Below, piece by piece: positions 9,253 to 15,109 of a DNA stretch of 19,146 nucleotides (its first letter is position 1; each line of letters opens with the position of its first letter). The DNA comes from JBDTMC01 sp039934475 (lineage in GTDB: Bacteria; Acidobacteriota; Terriglobia; Bryobacterales; Bryobacteraceae): contig JBDTMC010000104.1 of assembly GCA_039934475.1 (NCBI GenBank), forward strand, positions 1 through 19,146, in the 5' to 3' direction. A program made the position numbers and the translations under genes. The notes under the pieces were generated by a model, which worked only from the letters and a program-made list of their open reading frames with translations, was not told the origin of the DNA and did not search any database.

Positions 9253-9548
9253 AGCTGTTGTTGATTTTCCTGGACGAGACCGATCTGTGGCACGATGTAC
9301 CGATGTATGAGGCTATGGTGCGACGCCTGGTGCGCCTGGGCATTGGGGGCGCTACGGTGACAAAGGGCATTATGGGGTACGGCAGCCACCATAAGGTGCA
9401 TGGGCGGGGATTATTGGGGATGTCGGACGACCGGCCGATTACGTTGATGGTGGTGGAGACGGAAGCGAAACTACGGGGTGTGTTGCCGGAGTTGCGGACA
9501 ATGGCTCCGGAGGCGGTGATGGTGTTGGTGGCGGCGGAAGCGGTGTAG
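9249..9548 (+). CDS. DUF190 (PII-like) domain protein linked to the RND pump
   Basis: A 99-residue protein of the DUF190 family, small trimeric PII/CutA-like proteins. The family pattern is visible: a beta-strand start with the charged DETDLWHD, the segment LVRLGIGGATVTKGIMGYG, and a final strand of hydrophobic residues. It probably starts at TTG 9249, which overlaps the pump stop codon (ttga). An ATG at 9204 would add 15 residues that lie inside the pump gene and look unrelated to the family. The tight coupling to the permease suggests a cytoplasmic partner or ligand sensor for the pump. This is inferred from context, since DUF190 functions are poorly characterised. A decayed second copy of its 3' end lies at 10067-10170. 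Confidence 0.85.
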   Translation: MKLLLIFLDETDLWHDVPMYEAMVRRLVRLGIGGATVTKGIMGYGSHHKVHGRGLLGMSDDRPITLMVVETEAKLRGVLPELRTMAPEAVMVLVAAEAV

Positions 9549-9568
9549 GGGAGAATGTTTGCCAGCCC

Positions 9569-9727
9569 ATTTGCGCCGAGTCGCCCCGTAAATACATAAT
9601 TGGCGTGGTGAATGGCGTTGAGATCACTGTGATCTACACGGATGTATCGGAGGCGGAGCGCCGGATCATTACAGCATGGAGGGCCGAACACCATGAGAGA
9701 AAAGCATACTGGCAAAGCCTCAGCTAA
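9569..9727 (+). pseudogene. brnT: BrnT toxin, N-terminally truncated remnant
   Basis: The frame that ends at TAA 9725-9727 reads GVVNGVEITVIYTDVSEAER and continues with RRIITAWRAEHHERKAYW, a good match to the C-terminal half of BrnT RNase toxins (strand pair, then the arginine-rich RIISARRA-like helix). Recognisable similarity begins near 9587. There is no suitable start codon, and only about half of the usual 90-residue protein remains, because the frame runs back into the DUF190 stop codon at 9546-9548. The stop overlaps the start of brnA (9693) by 35 nt, the standard brnTA arrangement. The toxin must be dead or non-expressed. The call rests on recognised pattern, not on a search. Confidence 0.75.
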
Positions 9728-9983
9728 GAGTGGCGCAACAGATTGGAAACGACTGCGCACCTTGAGCGAGGAGAACATCAGGGCAGCCGTTGAGGCCGAT
9801 CCAGAGGCTCGGCCGACGGACGTGAACTTTTGGAAGCAGGCGAAGATCGTACTGCCGCAAGCGAAGCAGACGGTTACTATTCGGCTAGATGCAGACTTGC
9901 TTGGCTGGCTGCGGCGACAGAAAGGCTATCAGACTCGGATCAACGCCGTGCTGAGAACCTATATGGAATCACAGAAGCCATGA
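9693..9983 (+). CDS. brnA: BrnA-family antitoxin, apparently intact
   Basis: A 96-residue antitoxin. The C-terminal part (about 57-92: KQTVTIRLDADLLGWLRRQ, then GYQTRINAVLRTYM) is the BrnA ribbon-helix-helix signature, which binds DNA and represses the operon. The N-terminal part (SEENIRAAVEADPEARPTD) is the usual toxin-binding segment with the conserved PTD before a tryptophan-containing helix. The start ATG at 9693 lies within the end of the brnT remnant, as in intact brnTA pairs. An upstream in-frame ATG at 9642 would overlap the toxin much more and gives an atypical N-terminus. With BrnT truncated this is an orphan antitoxin; it may still act as a DNA-binding repressor or as an anti-addiction factor. 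Confidence 0.88.
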   Translation: MREKHTGKASAKSGATDWKRLRTLSEENIRAAVEADPEARPTDVNFWKQAKIVLPQAKQTVTIRLDADLLGWLRRQKGYQTRINAVLRTYMESQKP

Positions 9984-10066
9984 ATCGGCTCGGTGGAGTG
10001 CACATGCGAAGTTGCACTTCGCTCTCCGACGGAAGGCCTAATCGAGTGGCCGGATTGACGGCCGTT

Positions 10067-10170
10067 ATCTGACAACCCGGTCGATTACGTTGATAGTAGA
10101 GGAGACGGGAAGCGAAGGCGTGGGGTGTGTTGCCGAAGATGCGCACGTTGGCTCCGTAGGCGGTGAGGGT
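10067..10170 (+). pseudogene. Decayed duplicate of the DUF190 gene 3' end
   Basis: From about 10078 the sequence aligns by eye with 9432-9523 inside the DUF190 gene, at roughly 80% identity. Shared blocks include cgattacgttgat, ggggtgtgttgccg and ggctccg.aggcggtga. Weaker similarity extends back to about 10067. Relative to the intact gene it has one extra G at about 10108 and a TAG from a G-to-T change near 10157, so it codes for nothing. It lies in direct orientation, 646 nt downstream of the intact copy, with the brnTA remnant between the two. Its right end comes close to the truncated end of the HEPN-like reading frame (10183). Confidence 0.75.
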
Positions 10171-10182
10171 GTCGGAGAGGGG

Positions 10183-10305
10183 TTACGCAGCGAATTCCGC
10201 TGCTTTGATGGCGCTGATCTGGCGCCGTGAGACCATCAACGGCGCGCGCAATTCAATCGAGAGAGATTCAACAATATCGTTGAGCCGCTCCAGGTCACGC
10301 CCCAT
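10183..10305 (-). pseudogene. Short frame after the MNT gene, possible 5' remnant of a HEPN (DUF86) toxin
   Basis: An ATG at 10305 overlaps the stop of the nucleotidyltransferase gene by 11 nt, as in MNT-HEPN pairs, and opens a 40-residue frame. Its first residues (MGRDLERLNDIVESL) resemble the first helix of DUF86/HEPN proteins. The rest is not recognisable, and the usual 100-120 residues with the RxxxxH active site are missing. The frame ends just beside the decayed DUF190 copy, which suggests truncation at that junction. The HEPN assignment depends mostly on position and could be wrong. Confidence 0.4.
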
Positions 10306-10599
10306 AAACGAGCTGGGCGCTGGAAAGAATCCCGGGACGGAGGCGCGGTTTCAGCGCCGGCTTGACCGCCAGGTCAACTCTTCGACCGAGTAGGCCGGAG
10401 AGTTCACGAGTCATCGCGGACAAACCGAGAAGCCCGGGACGCGCATTCGGGAGAAAATCGACGAGGAGATCGATGTCGCTTGATGGCTGCATCTGGCCAC
10501 GGCAGCCGAGCCGAATAAACACAGCTCCTTGACTTGATACCGCCGACAGATCTCCGCGATCTGAATCGCGGGAAGATCGTGAACCCCTGTGACAGTCAT
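10295..10599 (-). pseudogene. MNT-type nucleotidyltransferase (MntA-like antitoxin), single-base frameshift
   Basis: Two frames join into one recognisable protein of about 101 residues. Frame one, from ATG 10599, gives the N-terminal helices and the strand KELCLFGSAA. Frame two continues with RGQMQPSSDIDLLVDF and ends at TGA 10295-10297. Together they form the minimal nucleotidyltransferase signature GSxxRGxxxxxSDIDLLVDF, with both catalytic aspartates (DID) and a third in RRVDLAV. One missing G in the run at about 10500-10502 accounts for the break: restoring it turns GCC GTG GCC into GCC CGT GGC. MNT proteins AMPylate HEPN toxins as antitoxins. As sequenced, the product would end early with a scrambled tail. 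A sequencing error is possible, but the neighbouring modules are also broken. Confidence 0.8.
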
Positions 10600-10669
10600 A
10601 AACGGCTCGCTCCTTCCTTATGCGTCATCGTCGTGGCCGGTGGAATTAGAGGAAAGGTAGAATAGTGTG

Positions 10670-10885
10670 ATGGTGCTCAGTTCGCAAGAAGAATCGCTGA
10701 TCAGCATCGTCCGGGCACTACCTCCCGAGGAGGCCGGCAAGGTGCTTGGTTGGGCACGCCAGCTCACCGACCTGTCCCAGGGAAGGCCCATCCAGTGGTC
10801 GGATTCCTGGTCCGGAGAGGATACAGAGGACGTCACCAGGGCGGCTTTTGGGCAATTTGACTGCGATGAGTTTGACGATCAGTGA
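10670..10885 (+). CDS. Small antitoxin-like protein upstream of a MazF/PemK-type gene
   Basis: A 71-residue acidic protein starting at ATG 10670 (a GTG codon directly before it is also in frame); gaggaaagg lies 10-18 nt upstream. It begins with a helical segment (SIVRALPPEEAGKVLGWARQ) reminiscent of DUF2281-like antitoxins and ends with a tryptophan/acidic tail (SDSWSGEDTEDVTRAAFGQF) like those of antitoxins that wrap around MazF-fold toxins. No AbrB or ribbon-helix-helix DNA-binding domain is evident. Its stop overlaps the GTG start of the toxin gene by four bases (gtga), which strongly supports a toxin-antitoxin pair. The assignment comes mainly from that arrangement. The frame is intact although the toxin is broken. 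Confidence 0.65.
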   Translation: MVLSSQEESLISIVRALPPEEAGKVLGWARQLTDLSQGRPIQWSDSWSGEDTEDVTRAAFGQFDCDEFDDQ

Positions 10886-11209
10886 AGCCCGGCGATGTCG
10901 TGGTGTGCTCGTTCCCGGGCGTCGAGTTGACCAAAGCACGTCCAGCCGTGGTCTTTATCGACCGAGGACTACGAACGACACAGGCCTGACATCATTGTCG
11001 GGCTTATCACGTCGCAGCGACCGAACCCACAAGCACCAACGGACTGCCCGCTGATCAATTGGAAGAACGCGGGGCTGCACGCTCCTTCCTATTTCCGGCT
11101 ATTTCTTGTGACGCTGCCTCAAAGGAGTGTTCGACGCATTGGGCGGTTGTCGGACGCTGATTGGGAAGCAGTGCAGGTGTGTTTTCGAAATGGCTTTGGC
11201 CCCTGTTAG
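10882..11209 (+). pseudogene. MazF/PemK-family toxin, single-base frameshift
   Basis: From GTG 10882 the frame gives VKPGDVVVCSFPGVELTKAR and PAVV, the first strands of the MazF/PemK fold. It then hits an early stop (TGA 10987-10989). Removing one T from the TTT at 10954-10956 restores a continuous protein of about 108 residues (LSTEDYERHRPDIIVGLITS, then a middle part, then VTLPQRSVRRIGRLSDADWE) ending at TAG 11207-11209. That is the normal length and shows the late strand and helix typical of these mRNA endoribonucleases. The gene overlaps its antitoxin by four bases. As sequenced it encodes only about 35 residues and should be non-toxic. A homopolymer sequencing error is a possible alternative, since the break is in a short T run. 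Confidence 0.8.
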
Positions 11210-11292
11210 TTAGGATTCGCGGCTCCAGGTGCACCGCCGGGCTGGTGGGCGCATTATACCGCCGGTGGTGGCGAAGAAGGGCATGTTAAACT
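11210..11292. other. Non-coding gap between the MazF-like remnant and deoC
   Basis: The 83 nt between the end of the toxin remnant and the hairpin before deoC hold no recognisable gene. Any promoter for the deoC operon must lie here or in the hairpin. A weak -10-like tattatacc lies at about 11261 and a tgttaaact at about 11284, but neither has a good -35 partner. Confidence 0.4.
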
Positions 11293-11324
11293 GGGCTTTT
11301 CGTGATCACGAAAGGGCCCTTTTT
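11293..11324 (+). terminator. Strong hairpin with T-tract directly before deoC (terminator or attenuator)
   Basis: A 16-base perfect palindrome (TTTCGTGATCACGAAA, 11298-11313) is extended by GGGC on the left and GCCC on the right with one bulged G, and is followed by five T (11320-11324). This is a textbook intrinsic terminator for rightward transcription. It ends only 8 nt before the deoC ATG, so it could be an attenuator or an operator rather than a plain terminator. Confidence 0.75.
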
Positions 11325-11332
11325 CCCCGTAG

Positions 11333-12079
11333 ATGCAGAAGTTGGACGCGGCACAATTAGCGATTTTGGTGAGTGAGGAGATCCGGTCTCGCCTGGGTGG
11401 AAAACCACTGGTGGACCACACCGTTGCCTCCTATATCGACCACACCATTTTAAGACCGGACGCGAGCGAAGCGGATGTTCGACGGGTGTGCGCCGAGGCA
11501 CTCCATTATGGGTTTGCGGCGGTGTGCGTGAATCCTTATTGGGTGTCGTTGGTGGCTTCCGAATTGAAGGGCTCGGCGGTGAAGACGTGCACCGTGGCCG
11601 GGTTTCCGCTGGGCGCGAGCGCGACTGAGATCAAAGTGGCCGAGGCGGAACTCGCTGTGCGGTGCGGCGCGCAGGAAGTGGATATGGTGATCAATGCCGG
11701 GGCGCTGCGGGGCGGTGACTATGAACGCGTGCGGACGGATATCAGCGGCGTGGTGCAGGCGTGCCATCGCGGGAACGCAATCACCAAAGTGATTCTTGAA
11801 AATGCACTGCTTGACGACGCGCAAAAGGCCATCGCGTGCGCGTTGTGCAAGGTGGCAGGCGCGGATTTCGTGAAGACTTCCACCGGCTTCGCAGCAAGCG
11901 GCGCTACCGCGGAAGACGTCGCGTTGATGCGGCGAGTGGTGGGGAAAGAGATGGGTGTGAAGGCAGCGGGGGGCATCCGGACGCTCGAGGATTTGCGTCG
12001 CATGGTGGCGGCGGGGGCAAGCCGCGTAGGCGCGAGCACGAGCGTGTCGATTATGGAAGCCGCGGCCGGCGGCCGCTAA
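11333..12079 (+). CDS. deoC: Deoxyribose-phosphate aldolase (DeoC)
   Basis: A 248-residue class I aldolase that splits 2-deoxyribose-5-phosphate into glyceraldehyde-3-phosphate and acetaldehyde in deoxynucleoside breakdown. The TIM-barrel signature residues are all present: the N-terminal SYIDHTILRPD, the proton-relay D117 in EVDMVINAGAL, the Schiff-base lysine K181 in KTSTGF and the second lysine K210 in GVKAAGGIRT. These match D102, K167 and K201 of the E. coli enzyme by motif. The first 30 residues precede the conserved core, and the ATG at 11333 has no Shine-Dalgarno, with a T-tract hairpin 8 nt upstream. An internal start such as GTG 11411 would still leave a complete enzyme. It is the first gene of a run with the phosphatase (4-nt gap) and lysA. 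Confidence 0.95.
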   Translation: MQKLDAAQLAILVSEEIRSRLGGKPLVDHTVASYIDHTILRPDASEADVRRVCAEALHYGFAAVCVNPYWVSLVASELKGSAVKTCTVAGFPLGASATEIKVAEAELAVRCGAQEVDMVINAGALRGGDYERVRTDISGVVQACHRGNAITKVILENALLDDAQKAIACALCKVAGADFVKTSTGFAASGATAEDVALMRRVVGKEMGVKAAGGIRTLEDLRRMVAAGASRVGASTSVSIMEAAAGGR

Positions 12080-12083
12080 TACC

Positions 12084-13835
12084 ATGCCTGCGCCGCGCAA
12101 GAATCGCGTTCGCTTCCGGGAACGCGCGGAGCTTCTCGACTTTCTGCTTGAGGTTGGCGCGGCCATCGCCAGCACGCTCGACCTGGATCAACTGCTGGCC
12201 AACGTGGCCGATATCGTGTCGCAGGTAATTCCCAACGATCTGTTCGCGATCCTGCTTTATAGCGAGCGCCAGCGCGGCCTGAGCATCCGCTATGCGCGCG
12301 GGCATCGCGATGAAGTGGTGAAGAACCTCACCATCGGATTGGGCGAGGGAATCACGGGGATTGCCGCCGAGAGCCGGACGCCCATTCTGGTAGGGGACGT
12401 CCGCAGCGATCCACGCTATCTGAACGCGATGGATGCGGTACGGAGCGAACTGGCCGTGCCGATGATGGCGCGAGGCAAGCTGGTGGGTGTGATTGACGTG
12501 CAATCCACGCGTGAGAGCGCCTACAGCGAGCAGGACCGGGCGCTGCTGATGCTGATTGCATCGAGGGTGGCCTCGTCTATCGACAATGCGCGACTGTACC
12601 GGCGTGTGGAGCGGCAGAATCGGACTTTGCGCACGCTGGCGCACCTGTCCCAGGAGTTCAGCTCCATTCTTGATCTGGATCAGTTGCTGGGCCGCATTGA
12701 GAAGGCCATTCGCACGATGATCAACTACGACGCCTTCAGCCTGTATTTGCTGGACAGTACTCACAACATGCTGCGGCACCGGTTCAGCGCACGGTATGAC
12801 CAGCGCGTGGAGTTGGACAACATTCCGCTGGGCAAGGGAATCACTGGCGCGGCGGCAACGGGGCGCGTGGCGATACGGGTGGAAGATACGCTATCGGATT
12901 CGCGCTACGTGGAAGGACATCCGGGTATCCGATCCGAGGTGGCCGTGCCGCTGGTGATGAAAGACCGCGTGGTTGGCGTGATGGACCTGGAGAGCGAGCG
13001 CATCGGGTTCTTCAGCGAGGAGCATGTGCGGTTGTTGTCTTTGCTGGCGCCGCAGATTGCCATATCGATCGATAACGCCCGGCTGTACGAAGAGATCGCG
13101 CAACGCGAGCACCGCATGGAGCAGGATTTGAAGGCGGCGCGCAAGGTGCAGAGCTTGCTGCTGCCGGGGAAGGCTCCGGAGATCCACGGGCTTGAGGTTG
13201 GGATTGGGCTGCGTCCCGCGCATGAGATCAGCGGCGACCTGTACGACTTTTTCGAGCATGGCGATCAGTACGCGCTGGTGGCGTTCGGGGATTCGAGCGG
13301 CAAGGGCGCGGCAGCGGCTTTGTACGGCGCGCTGGTAAGCGGGTTGCTGCGGTCGCTGGCGCCGCGGCGCAGGGGTCCGGCGCTGCTGCTGCAGTCGCTG
13401 AACGAAGTATTGACGGAGCGCAAAGTAGACGCGCAGTATGTGACGCTGCTGGTGGGATTGTGGCAGGCGCGGGAACGGACGCTGACGATGGCCAATGCCG
13501 GTTCGATTCCACCGATGGTTTGCCGCGACGGCCATATCCTACGCCCGCATGTGGTGGGTGTACCGTTGGGCCTGCTGGATGATCGGGAGTACGAAGAGCT
13601 GACGTTTGAAGCCGAGCCGGGCGATGTCATTGTTTTGTACTCGGATGGCGTGCAAGACCAGCAGAACCTAACGGAAGAAGAGTACGGCCGGAGCCGGCTG
13701 GCGCAGTTGATCAAGCAGGTGGCGAACCTGCCGGCGCAGGTGATCGTGGATACGATTATGAGCGACCTGGACAAGTACAAACAGGAAGGCGCGATCGCCG
13801 ACGACCAGACTCTGATTGTGATGAAAGTGAGCTGA
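12084..13835 (+). CDS. GAF-GAF-PP2C (RsbU/SpoIIE-type) serine/threonine phosphatase
   Basis: A 583-residue cytoplasmic signalling protein with two GAF sensor domains (about 25-172 and 190-335), a short coiled linker (about 336-362, with EEIAQREHRMEQDLKAARKV) and a SpoIIE/PP2C phosphatase domain (about 368-583). Metal-binding acidic residues are in place: D385 (SGDLYDFF), D403 (FGDSSGKG), D521 (YSDGVQD) and D573/D574 (ADDQT). The canonical GDVSGKG reads GDSSGKG here. Such phosphatases usually dephosphorylate anti-sigma-factor antagonists in partner-switching control, with the GAF domains sensing a small ligand or redox state. No partner STAS or HPK-like anti-sigma gene is in the window. It starts 4 nt after deoC and ends 3 nt before lysA, so it is co-transcribed with two metabolic enzymes. 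Confidence 0.92.
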   Translation: MPAPRKNRVRFRERAELLDFLLEVGAAIASTLDLDQLLANVADIVSQVIPNDLFAILLYSERQRGLSIRYARGHRDEVVKNLTIGLGEGITGIAAESRTPILVGDVRSDPRYLNAMDAVRSELAVPMMARGKLVGVIDVQSTRESAYSEQDRALLMLIASRVASSIDNARLYRRVERQNRTLRTLAHLSQEFSSILDLDQLLGRIEKAIRTMINYDAFSLYLLDSTHNMLRHRFSARYDQRVELDNIPLGKGITGAAATGRVAIRVEDTLSDSRYVEGHPGIRSEVAVPLVMKDRVVGVMDLESERIGFFSEEHVRLLSLLAPQIAISIDNARLYEEIAQREHRMEQDLKAARKVQSLLLPGKAPEIHGLEVGIGLRPAHEISGDLYDFFEHGDQYALVAFGDSSGKGAAAALYGALVSGLLRSLAPRRRGPALLLQSLNEVLTERKVDAQYVTLLVGLWQARERTLTMANAGSIPPMVCRDGHILRPHVVGVPLGLLDDREYEELTFEAEPGDVIVLYSDGVQDQQNLTEEEYGRSRLAQLIKQVANLPAQVIVDTIMSDLDKYKQEGAIADDQTLIVMKVS

Positions 13836-13838
13836 AGC

Positions 13839-15086
13839 TTGGCGACTCCGTTCCAATACGATCGCGATACTTTGTACTGCGAGCAAGTTCCACTGGCCGA
13901 TATCGCCGCGTCGGCCGGTACGCCTTGCTACGTGTATTCGGCGACAGCCATTCGCGAGCAGTTTCAGGCCTATGAAAGCGCGCTGGCGGGCATCCCCCAC
14001 AAAATCTGTTACGCGGTAAAGGCGAATAGCAATCTGGGCCTGTTGGCTCTGCTGGCGAAGGCCGGCGCGGGGTTCGACATCGTATCGGGGGGCGAGTTGT
14101 ACCGCGTGCTGCGCGCGGGTGGCGATGCGGCGAGCACGGTGTTTTCCGGCGTGGGGAAGACAGCCGCCGAGATCGAGTATGCCCTGGAGAACGGCATCCA
14201 TAGCTTCAATTGCGAGAGCGAGCCGGAGCTTGTTTTGATCAATGCGCTGGCTGGGCGGCTGGCGAGGCGCGCGTCTGTGGCGCTGCGTGTGAACCCGGAT
14301 GTGGACGCGGCCACACATCCTTACATCAGCACCGGCTTAAGCGACCACAAGTTCGGGATCGATATCGGGGCTGTAGAGGATGTGTACCTGCGGGCGCGGG
14401 CGCTCGAGAACATCGACATGGACGGGGTGAGCTGCCACATTGGTTCGCAATTACTGGATCCTGCTCCACTGCATCAGGCTCTGGACAAGATGCTGGACCT
14501 GGTGGAACGGCTGCGGGCGCGCGGCTTCGATATCTGGCATTTGGACATGGGGGGCGGCATCGGCGTTCCCTATAAGCCTACGGATCCACGGCCGGACATC
14601 GCGGCGTTTGTGGGCGCGGTGCGCGATCGTGTGGCGGAGCGCGGATTGTTTCTGATGTTTGAACCGGGGCGCAGCATTGTGGCCGAAGCGGGCGTGCTGC
14701 TGACGCGGGTGCTGTATCGCAAGAGCACGGCGCGCAAGGAATTCGTGGTGGTGGACGCGGCAATGAACGACTTGATCCGGCCCTCTCTGTACGGCTCGCA
14801 CCACGAGATTATTCCGCTGCGACAGCGGCCGACGGGGACAATTACCGCGGATGTGGTGGGCCCGGTGTGTGAAAGCGGCGACTTTCTGGCTAAGAATCGA
14901 GAGATGGCGAACGTGCTGCCTGGGGATTTGCTGGCGGTATGTACGTCCGGCGCCTACGGGTTTGTATCGGCATCGAATTACAACTCACGGCCGCGGCCTT
15001 CCGAGGTCCTGGTGGAAGGTAGAACGTTCCGGACGGTGCGGCGGCGTGAGACGATGGAAGACTTGGCTCAGGGCGAGAGCGTCTAA
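13839..15086 (+). CDS. lysA: Diaminopimelate decarboxylase (LysA)
   Basis: A 415-residue fold-III PLP enzyme that makes L-lysine from meso-diaminopimelate, the last step of lysine synthesis. The PLP lysine is K61 in CYAVKANSN. H200 in SCHIGSQ, the glycine loop DMGGGIG (236-242) and EPGR (275-278) bind the cofactor phosphate. C344/E345 in VCESGDF and Y373 in SGAYG complete the dimer-interface active site. Length and motif order are standard. CESGDF and the HIGSQ spacing favour LysA over arginine or carboxynorspermidine decarboxylases. The start is TTG at 13839, 3 nt after the phosphatase stop, with gctgaag as a weak ribosome-binding site inside the upstream gene end. It belongs to the same transcription unit as deoC. 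Confidence 0.95.
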   Translation: MATPFQYDRDTLYCEQVPLADIAASAGTPCYVYSATAIREQFQAYESALAGIPHKICYAVKANSNLGLLALLAKAGAGFDIVSGGELYRVLRAGGDAASTVFSGVGKTAAEIEYALENGIHSFNCESEPELVLINALAGRLARRASVALRVNPDVDAATHPYISTGLSDHKFGIDIGAVEDVYLRARALENIDMDGVSCHIGSQLLDPAPLHQALDKMLDLVERLRARGFDIWHLDMGGGIGVPYKPTDPRPDIAAFVGAVRDRVAERGLFLMFEPGRSIVAEAGVLLTRVLYRKSTARKEFVVVDAAMNDLIRPSLYGSHHEIIPLRQRPTGTITADVVGPVCESGDFLAKNREMANVLPGDLLAVCTSGAYGFVSASNYNSRPRPSEVLVEGRTFRTVRRRETMEDLAQGESV

Positions 15087-15109
15087 GTCGACTAGAATTT
15101 AAGTAGGTT

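Noticed and set aside
9480..9545. G-rich repetitive end of the DUF190 gene as a microsatellite or G-quadruplex
   Set aside because: It reads as normal codons of the last strand of the protein (GGN/GTG-rich codon use), and no regular G-tract spacing of four runs of three or more is present.
10006..10022. Hairpin GCGAAGT-TGC-ACTTCGC after brnA as a terminator
   Set aside because: The 7-bp stem is perfect but no T-tract follows, and an alternative pairing AGTGCA/TGCACT competes with it. It may be chance.
10163..10393. A 76-residue plus-strand frame in the toxin-antitoxin patch
   Set aside because: It spans the junction of the DUF190 remnant and the antisense of the HEPN/MNT remnants, and its sequence has no family pattern.
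12051..14318. Long minus-strand frames (12051-12779, 12891-13535, 13668-14318)
   Set aside because: All are mirror frames of the phosphatase and lysA genes, with no recognisable domain or ribosome-binding site.
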